The notes below the pieces were generated by a model that was not told the DNA's origin, searched no databases, and saw only the letters and a program-made list of their open reading frames with translations. 50,393 nucleotides of DNA from Lachnospiraceae bacterium (lineage in GTDB: Bacteria; Bacillota; Clostridia; Lachnospirales; Lachnospiraceae). The DNA lies in NCBI GenBank assembly GCA_021770245.1, contig JAETRI010000008.1, forward strand, positions 68,927-119,319, written 5' to 3'. Made by a program: the position numbers and the translations under genes. Below are positions 7,844-16,105 of the stretch, piece by piece (within the stretch, counting starts at the first letter, position 1; each line of letters starts with the position of its first letter).

Positions 7844-9325
7844 TCAGATGATGATGCATACCATCCCGCCGTTGCTGTCGTTGACGATCTTCTGCATGGT
7901 TTCCTGAAGCTTTACCTGGCTTTCATCCCCGATCATGGATATCTTGCTGGTGATCCCGTCGTTCACGAGCTGTTCCACCGTTTTCCCGAAAATGTTGGTT
8001 TCCCAGATCCCGTCCTCATCCTTTTTCGCCTCGGAAATATAGCTGATCAGATCCTCCGCCTGCTGCTGTGTTCCCACAATGGGAGCGATCTCCGTGATCA
8101 CGTTTGCCCGGATCAGATGGATGGACGGGCTCTCCGCCCTGATTTTTACGCCGAACTTATTGCCGTGTTTGATAACCTCCGGCTTCTCCAGCCTGATTTC
8201 CGACCTCTCCGGTGTCACCACTCCGTAGCCCTTCAGCCGGACGGACTCCATGGCATGGAGCACTTTGGTATATTCCCGCCGCATCTGCGCCATTTCTTTC
8301 AATACGGTGATGAGCTGATACTCGCTGCCCACGTTTTCGCCGATAAGTTCGCTGAGCATCTCATAATAGTAATTGTCGTCCACATCCAGCACCACCCGGA
8401 TGCTGCCGTCCGCCATATTGATGTTTTCCACGATGCAGCGCTTCACGTAGCTGCCGTCCAGGCTGACGGGAGTATCCACCACATCCCGGATCGTATTGAT
8501 CCCCGCCATCAGCGCGCGGATCTGCTCGATCAGGTCCGCTTTCAGCTTGTGGGTGTTGGGAAGCATCTCCACCCATTTGGGCATATAGAACTCCAGCATG
8601 GTGACGGGAAATTCATAGAGCACGCTCTCCATGATTTTATTGATGTCGTCCTTCCGCAGCTGCTCACAGTTCACCGGAAGCGCCGGGACATGATATTTTT
8701 CCTGAATCTGTTCCGCCGTCCGAAGGGCCTCCTCCCCATGGGGCCGCTCGGAATTCACCAGCACCATGAAAGGTTTATGGAGCTTTTTCAGCTCCTGGAT
8801 GGTCTTTTCCTCGGGCGCCAGATAATTTTCCCTCTTCAGCTCCCCGATGCTTCCGTCCGTGGTCACCACAATCCCGATGGTGGAATGGTCGCTGATCACC
8901 TTCTTGGTTCCCACCTCCGCCGCCTGGGTGAAGGGGATTTCATAATCATACCAAGGAGTCTTTACCATCCGTTCTTCCTCGTCCTCCATATGGCCTGCCG
9001 CTCCCTCCACCATAAAGCCCACGCAGTCCACCAGCCGCACCCGTACATTCACATCCCCGCTCAGAGTGATGGAAGCCGCCTCCTTGGGTATGAACTTGGG
9101 CTCCGTTGTGGTGATGGTCTTCCCTCCGGAGCTCTGGGGCAGTTCGTCCTGTGCCCTGGTCCTTTCCGCCTCATCCGTAATCGAAGGGATCACCAGAAGG
9201 TCCATGAACCGTTTAATAAAGGTAGATTTCCCCGTGCGCACCGGGCCCACCACCCCGATGTAGATCTCCCCTCCGGTTCTCGACTGAATATCCCTGTATA
9301 GATTCTGCGTATGCAAAGTGTCCAT
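7844..9325 (-). CDS. spoIVA: Stage IV sporulation protein A, spore coat morphogenetic ATPase
   Basis: A 493-residue SpoIVA, the ATPase that polymerises on the forespore surface and anchors the coat basement layer. The N-terminal P-loop is GPVRTGKST (residues 27-35), and VRLVDCVGFMVEGAAGHM forms the Walker B region. Length and the C-terminal VCIII ending match the family. The start is an ATG after AAAAGGGGATG. A sigma-E-like promoter is visible upstream. Its presence shows that the organism forms endospores. It is a single-gene unit with its own terminator. Confidence 0.95.
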   Translation of the reverse strand: MDTLHTQNLYRDIQSRTGGEIYIGVVGPVRTGKSTFIKRFMDLLVIPSITDEAERTRAQDELPQSSGGKTITTTEPKFIPKEAASITLSGDVNVRVRLVDCVGFMVEGAAGHMEDEEERMVKTPWYDYEIPFTQAAEVGTKKVISDHSTIGIVVTTDGSIGELKRENYLAPEEKTIQELKKLHKPFMVLVNSERPHGEEALRTAEQIQEKYHVPALPVNCEQLRKDDINKIMESVLYEFPVTMLEFYMPKWVEMLPNTHKLKADLIEQIRALMAGINTIRDVVDTPVSLDGSYVKRCIVENINMADGSIRVVLDVDDNYYYEMLSELIGENVGSEYQLITVLKEMAQMRREYTKVLHAMESVRLKGYGVVTPERSEIRLEKPEVIKHGNKFGVKIRAESPSIHLIRANVITEIAPIVGTQQQAEDLISYISEAKKDEDGIWETNIFGKTVEQLVNDGITSKISMIGDESQVKLQETMQKIVNDSNGGMVCIII

Positions 9326-9361
9326 AAAACATCCCCTTTTCGCTTATGCCTGGATGATACA

Positions 9362-9391
9362 TGTATATGCGAAGGGGATTTCCGGTTATGC
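9362..9391 (-). promoter_or_regulatory. Candidate sigma-E promoter of spoIVA
   Basis: On the minus strand GCATAACC (9384-9391) and CATATACA (9362-9369) are 14 bp apart, close to the mother-cell sigma-E pattern (ATA at -35, CATAnnnT at -10). The match at -10 is partial. Mother-cell sigma-E control of spoIVA is established in Bacillus subtilis. Confidence 0.4.
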
Positions 9392-9547
9392 CTGTTTTTT
9401 CTCCATCAGGCTTTTTCCCTATCCTGCACTCAAGAACAGCTTGATAGACCGGATCCCTAAAATAGGATATACTGATCCTGTGGCCACACCATTCATACGA
9501 AATACCATGATTTGTCAGCCGCCCAAGACGGCAGAAAGAGAGGAAAT

Positions 9548-10126
9548 ATGTTTGCTATAGAAGAAGTTGCCAAGCAAATCAGACAGGCGAGGATTGCCAA
9601 AAATCTAACGCAGATGAATGTGGCCGATGCCCTGGGGGTAACCTACCAGGCCGTTTCCAACTGGGAACGGGCCAACTCCATGCCCGATATCGGTAAACTG
9701 GGAGAACTCAGCGACTTGCTGGAGATCCCGCTCGAAGAGCTCCTGGGGCACACAACAGCTTCCGCTCATATACGGAAGCTGCTGGACAAAAATGAGGACG
9801 AAAAGATACAGATCAGCCTTTCGGAACTTGCCGATCTATCTCCCCTGCTGCCTCCTGAGGACACCCGGGAACTGGCTCTGCAGGTGAAGGCATCCACCGT
9901 GGAGGAACTTTTGTCCATTGCCCCTTTTGTCAGCAGGGAAACGCTGGACCAGATGGCAAAAGACGTCAGAGCCTCTTCCATATCCGAATTATCCGCGATC
10001 GCACCTTTTATGGGCAGGGATGCCCTGGAACGCATGGCGCAGGGCCTGCGGGCCACATCCATACATGAACTGTCCGCAATCGCACCTTTCCTGAGTCAGA
10101 GTTTCCTGAAAAGTCTGATACGGTAA
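9548..10126 (+). CDS. Xre-family HTH regulator with C-terminal 28-residue helical repeats
   Basis: A 192-residue protein. Residues 1-65 are an Xre/Cro-type helix-turn-helix (KQIRQARIAKNLTQMNVAD, then VTYQAVSNWERANSMPDI). After a linker come about three repeats of 28 residues with the pattern S-x-x-EL-xx-IAPF-xx-R-xx-L-xx-MA, preceded by a weaker fourth. No enzymatic motif is visible, and the repeats probably form a helical protein-binding surface. The start is chosen at 9548 because AGAGGAAAT precedes it. It is one of only two plus-strand genes here, and its target is not evident from the neighbours. Confidence 0.75.
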   Translation: MFAIEEVAKQIRQARIAKNLTQMNVADALGVTYQAVSNWERANSMPDIGKLGELSDLLEIPLEELLGHTTASAHIRKLLDKNEDEKIQISLSELADLSPLLPPEDTRELALQVKASTVEELLSIAPFVSRETLDQMAKDVRASSISELSAIAPFMGRDALERMAQGLRATSIHELSAIAPFLSQSFLKSLIR

Positions 10127-10139
10127 GCAGCAAAAAATG

Positions 10140-10227
10140 CCACCTGTGCGGTTGCTAATCCAATGGCTCGTCTGCATTGCAATAGCTTGCATGCAGACAA
10201 GCCATTGGATTGCAACCGCACAGGTGG
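10140..10227. repeat. Near-perfect 40-bp inverted repeat between the Xre gene and tyrS
   Basis: CCACCTGTGCGGTTGC (10140-10155) pairs perfectly with 10212-10227. The stem continues with few mismatches through ATCCAATGGCT and GTCTGCA, closing near 10183-10188. On the minus strand the outer stem is followed by a CATTTTTTG run, so it could end minus-strand transcription. Its length is unusual for a terminator and it resembles a small MITE-like element. Confidence 0.65.
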
Positions 10228-10260
10228 AAAAAATGGGGCGGCCCGCTTGCCGGCCGCCCC
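10228..10260 (-). terminator. Rho-independent terminator of tyrS
   Basis: GGGGCGGCC and GGCCGCCCC (10235-10260) form a stem, followed on the minus strand by ATTTTTTCC. Confidence 0.8.
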
Positions 10261-10355
10261 ATAAATCGTCTACGCAGATTTTCTTTCTGGATTTTCATCT
10301 CCCTGTCCGCTTCAACCGGGAAACTTATGGACAAAAACCACGAATTTCTCGCCGA

Positions 10356-10387
10356 CTCCCGTCTGCCCGCTCTGACGGGCAGACGGG
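10356..10387 (-). repeat. Orphan copy of the hairpin-SD repeat downstream of tyrS
   Basis: CTCCCGTCTGCCCG, six bases, then CGGGCAGACGGG makes a perfect 12-bp stem. On the minus strand it ends GACGGGAG like the other copies, but no start codon follows at the usual 5-7 nt. Confidence 0.65.
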
Positions 10388-10412
10388 GCAGGGACGAAAG
10401 AACCGCCCGGCT

Positions 10413-11633
10413 TCACACACGGATGCGTTTAAAATTCTTTTTCCCGCGCCTGAGCACTTTTCCTTCGCCCCGGAAATCCTCCCCGGCAAATACCGCCCGG
10501 AAGTCTGTCACCTTCTCTCCGTCCATGGACACACCGCCCTGCTCCACCGCGCGGCGTCCCTCGGAACGGGACTTCACCAGGCCGGACTTTACCAGCAATT
10601 CCAGGATATCGATGTTCCCGTCCGTCAAATCCGTCTCTGACAACTGTGTGGTGGGCATCTCGGCCGCGTTTCCTCCTTTGAACAATGCCTTGGCACTTTC
10701 CCGCGCCTTTGACGCCTCTTCTTCGTTATGCACCAGCTTGGTTAACTCAAAGGCCAGGATTTCTTTGGCTTCGTTTAACTGGCTGCCTTCCCAGCGGTCC
10801 ATTTCGTCGATCTGCTCCAAAGGAAGGAAGGTGAGCATGCGCAGACATTTCAGCACGTCCGCATCAGCCACATTTCTCCAGTACTGATAGAATTCAAAGG
10901 GCGATGTCTTGTTGGGATCCAGCCAGACCGCTCCCTTTTGAGTCTTTCCCATCTTCTTGCCTTCCGAATTCAGGAGCAGGGTAATCGTCATGGCATAGGC
11001 ATCCTTTCCCAGCTTCTTACGGATCAGTTCCGTACCGCCCAGCATATTGCTCCACTGGTCGTCGCCGCCAAACTGCATATTGCAGCCGTATTTCTGGTAC
11101 AGCATCAGGAAATCATAGCTCTGCATGATCATGTAATTGAACTCCAAGAAGCTTAAACCCTTCTCCATCCGCTGCTTATAGCACTCCGCCCGCAGCATGT
11201 TATTCACGGAAAAGCAGGCGCCCACATCCCGCAGCAGCTCCACATAGTTCAGATCCAGCAGCCAATCCGCATTGTTTGCCAGAATGGCCTTACCGTCCGA
11301 AAAGTCGATGAATTTGCTCATCTGCTTCCGGAAGCACTCGCAGTTTTCGTCAATGGTTTCCTTGGTCATCATGGTACGCATATCCGTCCTGCCGGTGGGA
11401 TCCCCGATCATCCCGGTTCCCCCGCCGAGCAGGGCAATGGGTTTATTTCCCGCCATCTGAAGCCGCTTCATCAGGCAAAGCGCCATGAAATGGCCCACAT
11501 GAAGGCTGTCCGCCGTAGGATCGAACCCGATATAAAAGGTCGCCTTTCCGGCATTCACCAATTCCCGGATCTCTTCTTCGTCCGTGAGCTGGGCCAAAAG
11601 GCCGCGCGCTCCAAGTTCCTCAAATACCTGCAT
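10413..11633 (-). CDS. tyrS: Tyrosyl-tRNA synthetase
   Basis: A 406-residue class I synthetase that charges tRNA-Tyr. The HIGH motif is HVGH, in [17 protein letters not shown] (about residue 45). The KMSKS-like motif is KMGKT around residue 240, and the C-terminal S4-type RNA-binding domain contains a VRSGEAV-like [17 protein letters not shown] stretch. The start is [11 protein letters not shown] at 11633, with GAGGAAAAA before it; upstream in-frame codons belong to the leader. A tyrosine T-box leader precedes the gene and controls it by tRNA-Tyr charging. Confidence 0.95.
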   Translation of the reverse strand: MQVFEELGARGLLAQLTDEEEIRELVNAGKATFYIGFDPTADSLHVGHFMALCLMKRLQMAGNKPIALLGGGTGMIGDPTGRTDMRTMMTKETIDENCECFRKQMSKFIDFSDGKAILANNADWLLDLNYVELLRDVGACFSVNNMLRAECYKQRMEKGLSFLEFNYMIMQSYDFLMLYQKYGCNMQFGGDDQWSNMLGGTELIRKKLGKDAYAMTITLLLNSEGKKMGKTQKGAVWLDPNKTSPFEFYQYWRNVADADVLKCLRMLTFLPLEQIDEMDRWEGSQLNEAKEILAFELTKLVHNEEEASKARESAKALFKGGNAAEMPTTQLSETDLTDGNIDILELLVKSGLVKSRSEGRRAVEQGGVSMDGEKVTDFRAVFAGEDFRGEGKVLRRGKKNFKRIRV

Positions 11634-11816
11634 TTTTTCCTCATTTCTGCGCCGCTTTGTCCCTGTCCCGGGTCTGCGGATGCGGCGCGGACACAGACCC
11701 GGGCAATGGCGTGTCCGAAAGGGATGCGCCAAATTGCTTTTCATCATGTCGATACACGGTTACCGCGCGGATCAAGGCCGTCCGGACGACTTGTATATGC
11801 TCTTTTGCCGGAAAAC

Positions 11817-11855
11817 AAAAAAGCCCTTCTCCCCGGTTTCCCGGAAAAAAGGACG
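11817..11855 (-). terminator. T-box terminator hairpin of the tyrS leader
   Basis: On the minus strand GTCCTTTTTTCCGG pairs (with G-U pairs) with CCGGGGAGAAGGGC around a GAAA loop and is followed by TTTTTTG. It overlaps the region that would form the antiterminator with the T-box sequence, as expected for this class. Confidence 0.8.
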
Positions 11856-12192
11856 AGCATAAACCCGTGTTACCACCTTCCTTCGCAGCCGGCTCACACC
11901 GTCTGCCTCATCAAGTACGGTCCCGCTTCCTGCGGCTGCAGTCCGAAACGCATTCGCAGATTTTTCCCTTTATCCGCCGGATGCGCTTTAAGGAATCGGA
12001 ACGATACTCCTGCAGGATAACGGCTGCGCCCGTTGCAGCCTACTCCCTTCCGGTTTCGGTGCAAAACTCCGGGATGTATTCCGGAACGCTTCCCCTGCGC
12101 CTCTCATCAACCGGCCGCTTTCTGTAGGATCCCCGTTTCCGTACTTCTTCCCTTCACAGTTGTTAGAAAATGATTCATTTATAACAAACTAT
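11817..12192 (-). ncRNA. T-box leader, tyrosine-specific
   Basis: The minus-strand leader contains the T-box sequence AAGGTGGTAACACGGG (11865-11880 region), followed by the terminator hairpin. The upstream part forms a long stem I. A UAC tyrosine codon lies in the GGAAUACAUCC segment (about 12074-12084), which I take as the specifier loop. Uncharged tRNA-Tyr would pair with UAC and with the UGG of the T-box bulge, and so allow readthrough into tyrS. Exact stem limits were judged by eye. Confidence 0.85.
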
Positions 12193-12196
12193 CGTT

Positions 12197-12225
12197 ACTG
12201 TAGCACATACGCGGCCGGCTGTCAA
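12197..12225 (-). promoter_or_regulatory. Sigma-A-type promoter of tyrS
   Basis: On the minus strand TTGACA (12220-12225) and TACAGT (12197-12202) are 17 bp apart, just upstream of the T-box leader. Confidence 0.8.
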
Positions 12226-12270
12226 TCGTCCTGTTCAAAAAACGGCGAACGGTAACGGTGCATCCACTCC

Positions 12271-12354
12271 GCAGAATCCTTCCTGTGCGCCCCGGCATCC
12301 GGGAACCTGCGGGGTGGATGAACTGTTACGACGAACGTACGAACGGTCCTGTGG
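12271..12354 (-). repeat. 85-bp dispersed repeat, copy 1 (downstream of the ArsR gene)
   Basis: This stretch aligns almost end to end with 39723-39806: the GCAGRATCCTTCC block, the CCGGGARCCTGCGGG block and the TGAACTG-TACG block occur in the same order. The GAACGGTCCTG end also resembles the conserved end of the large repeat family. Both copies lie just past the stop codon of a minus-strand gene. Confidence 0.6.
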
Positions 12355-12368
12355 TTCCTGCAGAAATC

Positions 12369-12728
12369 TCACTCCCCGATCCTGTCCGGCATTTTTCCTG
12401 CCAGCTTCTTCGCCCTTTGCAGCATATGGACCAGCCTGTCAAAGCTTTTAGCATCCGGGTCAAAAAAATAATAATTTTTGGTCGCTTCCTTCCTGACCTT
12501 CAGGATCCCCGCATCCTTTAAAATCTGAAGATGGTGGGATACCGCAGGATGCGAAAGATGCGTCCTTTTCGTAATATCCCCTACCCTGGCTCCCGAACAG
12601 TTTCCCATCCTCATCATCTCAAGGATCAGGTGCTGCCGGTTCTCATCTCCCAGCGCAACCAGCACTTTCCTGCAGCTCTCAAATTCCTCTGCAAGCTTTT
12701 CTATCTCTGTTTTCGTATCCATTGGCAC
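12369..12728 (-). CDS. ArsR-family winged-helix transcriptional regulator
   Basis: A 119-residue ArsR/SmtB-type repressor. The recognition region THLSHPAVSHHLQILKDAGIL (about residues 57-77) is followed by the wing (KVRKEATKNYYFF). The Cys-based metal motif (ELCVC) of classic metal sensors is absent, so the signal is unknown. The frame opens with GTG two codons before an ATG; a GGGGGG run suits the GTG better. It lies 23 nt after the nitroreductase gene in the same unit, which suggests it represses that gene and itself in response to a redox or nitro-type signal. Confidence 0.85.
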   Translation of the reverse strand: MPMDTKTEIEKLAEEFESCRKVLVALGDENRQHLILEMMRMGNCSGARVGDITKRTHLSHPAVSHHLQILKDAGILKVRKEATKNYYFFDPDAKSFDRLVHMLQRAKKLAGKMPDRIGE

Positions 12729-12751
12729 CGCTTTTCTGCCCCCCCTGCAGG

Positions 12752-13402
12752 CTATTCCACCTTATGGCCCGAAACGGCCTCAAAATGATATTTTACAATG
12801 CCCATGTCCATTTTTGTGTAGAATCCCTTTCCAGCTTTGACAGACACATTCCCATTTTCAAGGATAAAACAGAACTTCTGCTGGTTCATAGCCGTCGGTG
12901 CAAGCAGTACCGCCTCCATTCCCTTTGAAAACCAGTCCGGCATATCCGACGTACAGCGGCATAGCTGCCCCACAGGTTTGTTCGGATGGGCCGTTCCCTG
13001 GGTTACTCCATAACCCAGCGCAATGATGCACGCCTGCTTTTCTCCTTTCTTGAGTCTGGCAGCGCTCTTCCCATGGGTCATTGCTACCCAGCAGGTATTC
13101 AGCCCCAGTTCCTGGGCTTTCAACACCAGCTTCTCCCCGTAATATCCTGCCTTTTCATCCAGGCCGGCGTCCTTTTCTCCCACAAGCGCGATGTAATTTT
13201 CCACGCCGCTAAATTTCCCGTAATGTGCCATCATACTGTCAAAGCATTTCGGCTCGTCAAAGAAAATCTGGATATGCATGCCGCTCTCTTTATTACATTC
13301 GTTTACCAACGCAGCCAGAGTCTCCCTTTTATTACCCTCAATTTTTTTCCCTGTATACTGCCGTACGCTGTGGCGCGCTTTCATCGTCTCTAAAATATCC
13401 AT
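12752..13402 (-). CDS. Nitroreductase-family flavoprotein
   Basis: A 216-residue member of the FMN-dependent nitroreductase superfamily, of the putative TM1586-type branch. The N-terminal MKARHSVRQYTGKKI binds the FMN phosphate. AGYYGEKLVLKAQELGLNTCWVA is the conserved helix-strand, and APTAMNQQKF lies near residue 170. Substrate is unknown. The ATG at 13402 follows GAAAGGGG. It is the first gene of a two-gene unit with the ArsR regulator. Confidence 0.85.
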   Translation of the reverse strand: MDILETMKARHSVRQYTGKKIEGNKRETLAALVNECNKESGMHIQIFFDEPKCFDSMMAHYGKFSGVENYIALVGEKDAGLDEKAGYYGEKLVLKAQELGLNTCWVAMTHGKSAARLKKGEKQACIIALGYGVTQGTAHPNKPVGQLCRCTSDMPDWFSKGMEAVLLAPTAMNQQKFCFILENGNVSVKAGKGFYTKMDMGIVKYHFEAVSGHKVE

Positions 13403-13416
13403 AACATGGCCCCTTT

Positions 13417-13422
13417 CGTTTC
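13417..13422 (-). promoter_or_regulatory. Likely -10 element for the nitroreductase/arsR unit
   Basis: A consensus TATAAT (minus strand, within ATGATATAATTTG) lies about 20 nt before the start codon. The -35 region at 17 bp (GTCATA) is poor. A second ATGATATAATGAG sequence occurs about 90 nt further upstream. The coordinate may be off by a few bases. Confidence 0.4.
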
Positions 13423-13638
13423 AGTATTTAAACAAATTATATCATGAATCGGAGATTTATGACCGCCATTCGCCGCTCGTCGAACATACGGGCATGCTCT
13501 CCTCGCTAACGCTCATTATATCATACTTCGCAAGTTAAAAAACATCGGTAAAGAAAATCGAGACAAAAACGCCGTTTTTAAAAAAACAGCCCTCCGAACC
13601 GGAAGTTTTATGTGAAATGAAGTATTGAACGACAACCA

Positions 13639-13669
13639 GGGAGGCCGAAAGAATATTCTTCAGCCTCCC
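13639..13669. terminator. Hairpin after ftsZ
   Basis: GGGAGGC (13639-13645) pairs with GCCTCCC (13663-13669), and the inner bases extend the stem. A T-rich run follows on the plus strand (TTTTGTTTC) but not directly on the minus strand. It lies about 80 nt past the ftsZ stop. A second AT-rich hairpin near 13568-13590 is followed by GTTTTTG on the minus strand and may be the true end of the dcw transcript. The rest of 13423-13750 shows nothing else I can name. Confidence 0.5.
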
Positions 13670-13750
13670 TTTTGTTTCTTCGTCTATGTATTGCGGCCCG
13701 CCTCTTTTTTCCAAAAAAGCCTTTCCTGCGGGAACCTCTGTCATCCGATT

Positions 13751-14953
13751 TTATTTTCTCTGAAGGAAATCCGGGATATTCAGCGTTTTTTCCTCCACAT
13801 TGCTCCTTAAGTTGCCCGGCTTCTGGATTCCGGTCATGTTGGGAGCGGGCGCTGCAGGAGGCCTCTGCTGGGGCATCACACCGCCCTGCGGATTGGGCAT
13901 CGGATTGGGATTATAAGGCCTGGGGCCTCCTGTCGGCGGCATTTGGCGCATTCCTCCCATGGACGGCTTCACGCTGAATGCGGAACCGAACCTGTTCTGA
14001 GGCCTGTCCTCAATCCCTGTGGCGATCACCGTAATCTGGCAGGTATCCGGTGTGGTATCGTCGTACTTGGCGCCGAAGATGATATTCACGTCCTCTCCGG
14101 TCAGCTGCTGCACATAGCTCGCCGCATCATCCGCATCGTATATGGATACGTCGCCGCTGATATTGATGATCACATCCGTGGCGCCGGTAACCTTCGTCTC
14201 GAGCAGCGGGCTTTCCACCGCCATTTTAACCGCTTCGCTGGCTTTATCGTCTCCCTTGCCCTGTCCGATACCGATATGGGCAATCCCTTTATCACGCATA
14301 ACCGTCTGTACATCCGCGAAATCCAGATTGATGATCGCAGGCGTATTGATCAGATCGGTAATTCCCTGAACCGCCTGCTGAAGGACTTCATCCGCTTTCT
14401 TAAGCGCCTCCGGCATGGTGGTTCTGCGGTCAACAATTTCAAGAAGTTTATCATTCGGAATTACAATTAACGTATCCACGTTCGTCTTCAGCCTGTCGAT
14501 CCCGCCTATGGCATTGGTCATGCGGGCTCTGGCCTCGAAACGGAAGGGCTTCGTCACCACGCCCACCGTCAGGATTCCCATGCTTTTAGCGATTCCGGCA
14601 ATCACGGGGGCCGCGCCGGTTCCCGTTCCTCCGCCCATGCCGCAGGTTACGAACACCATATCCGCTCCCGTAAGGGCATTGGTGATCTCGTCCGTGCTTT
14701 CCTCCGCCGCCTTCTGCCCGACTTCCGGCTTCGCTCCCGCGCCCAGTCCCTTGGTCAGCTTCTCGCCGATCTGGAGCAGCTTGGTCGCTTTACACAGCTG
14801 AAGGGCCTGCTTGTCCGTATTTACACCGATGAACTCCACACCGTCAATTTGCTCATCTATCATTCTATTAACAGCATTATTACCGGCCCCGCCAACACCG
14901 ACTACTATGATTCTGGCGGAGAACTCGGTATCGTTTGTCTTAATCTCAAGCAA
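13751..14953 (-). CDS. ftsZ: Cell division GTPase FtsZ
   Basis: A 400-residue tubulin homologue that forms the Z-ring. The nucleotide-binding loops are clear: [13 protein letters not shown] (residues 18-30) and the tubulin signature [10 protein letters not shown] (about 107-116). A Pro/Asn-rich linker (residues 325-385) leads to the C-terminal peptide [10 protein letters not shown] that binds FtsA or SepF. The start is a TTG preceded by AAGGAGGAACTACCC. A separate promoter lies upstream (14999-15027), so ftsZ can be made independently of the long dcw transcript. Confidence 0.97.
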   Translation of the reverse strand: MLEIKTNDTEFSARIIVVGVGGAGNNAVNRMIDEQIDGVEFIGVNTDKQALQLCKATKLLQIGEKLTKGLGAGAKPEVGQKAAEESTDEITNALTGADMVFVTCGMGGGTGTGAAPVIAGIAKSMGILTVGVVTKPFRFEARARMTNAIGGIDRLKTNVDTLIVIPNDKLLEIVDRRTTMPEALKKADEVLQQAVQGITDLINTPAIINLDFADVQTVMRDKGIAHIGIGQGKGDDKASEAVKMAVESPLLETKVTGATDVIINISGDVSIYDADDAASYVQQLTGEDVNIIFGAKYDDTTPDTCQITVIATGIEDRPQNRFGSAFSVKPSMGGMRQMPPTGGPRPYNPNPMPNPQGGVMPQQRPPAAPAPNMTGIQKPGNLRSNVEEKTLNIPDFLQRK

Positions 14954-14998
14954 GGGTAGTTCCTCCTTTTTGATTTCCGTCTCAACTTCACAATTTCT

Positions 14999-15027
14999 AT
15001 CATATAATTATTTTGCCAGGAACGCAA
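14999..15027 (-). promoter_or_regulatory. Sigma-A-type promoter of ftsZ
   Basis: On the minus strand TTGCGT (15022-15027) and TATGAT (14999-15004) are 17 bp apart, about 46 nt before the TTG start. The sequence between 15030 and 15228 contains GC-rich inverted repeats but no gene I can support. Confidence 0.7.
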
Positions 15028-15228
15028 TAGCTTTTTTCATTTTCTTCTCGATTTTCTTGGCGATTTATAGCGGGCCAGACACCTCCGCAGGCCCTCGGAG
15101 GCCGGGGCCTCAGAAGAAGATCCTGCCGGAAGCCTGCCGTCCCTTTGGACTGCCTCTAAAGCCGCCGTACCCGGCTTCGGTTCCCTGCTTCTGCCGGGAA
15201 TTCCCGTTTCAAGAACAGTCTGTTCCCG

Positions 15229-16083
15229 CTAAGGTTTATCCTGTTCAAAGGATACGTTATCCCCGCTTCCCGTATAACCCTCCAGCCTGAAAACTCCCTT
15301 TTTCCCTTCCGCGGCCGGCAGGATCTGCTGGAGCCTGCCCACCTTTTCCTCAATATTGTCGTCGTTCCCCAGTTTGGCCCTCACATCGCCGAAATACAGC
15401 GTCATTTCGGAAGCACTGTCAAAATAGATCTTGTCCGCACTGATGCCGTATTTGGACAGAATCTGCGTCATGGACAAAATTTTTTTAAAAATATCCTGGT
15501 TCTCCACGGGAAGCGGCTCGTACAATATGACCTGGTCAAAGGAAATCCCCGTGATTTCGGGGATTCCGGCCGTTTTCATCTCGGAAGCCTCCACGATGAT
15601 GCCGTCCCTGTCAAAATACATATACCGGTCCAGGTATTCCACATAGCCTGCCACCGATTTCTCATATACGATAATCCGTATAGTATCCGGGGAAAGCACC
15701 TTCACATCCATCTTTTCGATAAAAGGAATGCCCTGGATCCCTTTGTTTTTATATTTCAGGGAAAGGAAGAGGGAATTATCCCCAAATCGCTGCGACGTTA
15801 CGAGGTCTATGATTTCTTCGCTGGTATAGTGGATATTCCCTTCCACATAGATCGTCTCCACATGATAGTGATCCGAAACATACAGGATGCAGGATACGGC
15901 CACGGCCAGAACCGCTATGGCCGCCGCCGCAAAAATCATCTTCCCCTTTCCCTCCAGGGATTCCGGAACGTGCGCGCGCTTCTTCTTCTTTCCCGCGTTT
16001 CCTTCCAGGACGCGCAGTCTGCTTCCCGTGGAAGTGACCACGCTCCTGCCCTTTTTTTTCCCGTTGACCGGTCTACTGTCCAT
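15229..16083 (-). CDS. divIB: Cell division protein FtsQ/DivIB
   Basis: A 284-residue bitopic divisome protein. A basic cytoplasmic N-terminus (residues 1-47, KKKKR) precedes one transmembrane segment (about 48-70). A POTRA domain begins at VETIYVEGNIHYTSEEI and is followed by the beta domain. With FtsL it holds the septal synthase complex together. Its place between murA and ftsZ is standard for the cluster in Firmicutes. It starts 22 nt after murA. Confidence 0.9.
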   Translation of the reverse strand: MDSRPVNGKKKGRSVVTSTGSRLRVLEGNAGKKKKRAHVPESLEGKGKMIFAAAAIAVLAVAVSCILYVSDHYHVETIYVEGNIHYTSEEIIDLVTSQRFGDNSLFLSLKYKNKGIQGIPFIEKMDVKVLSPDTIRIIVYEKSVAGYVEYLDRYMYFDRDGIIVEASEMKTAGIPEITGISFDQVILYEPLPVENQDIFKKILSMTQILSKYGISADKIYFDSASEMTLYFGDVRAKLGNDDNIEEKVGRLQQILPAAEGKKGVFRLEGYTGSGDNVSFEQDKP

Positions 16084-16105
16084 GTATGTATTCCCTCTTC
16101 TCCGC

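Noticed and set aside
8117-9301. Plus-strand open frame of 394 codons
   Set aside because: Antisense to spoIVA, with the same shadow composition.
11490-12020. Open frames across the tyrS leader
   Set aside because: They fall on the T-box RNA and on the reverse of tyrS; the structured leader explains the sequence.
13535-13744. Minus-strand frame of 69 codons directly after ftsZ
   Set aside because: No ribosome binding site, it runs through the post-ftsZ hairpins, and it has no known motif.
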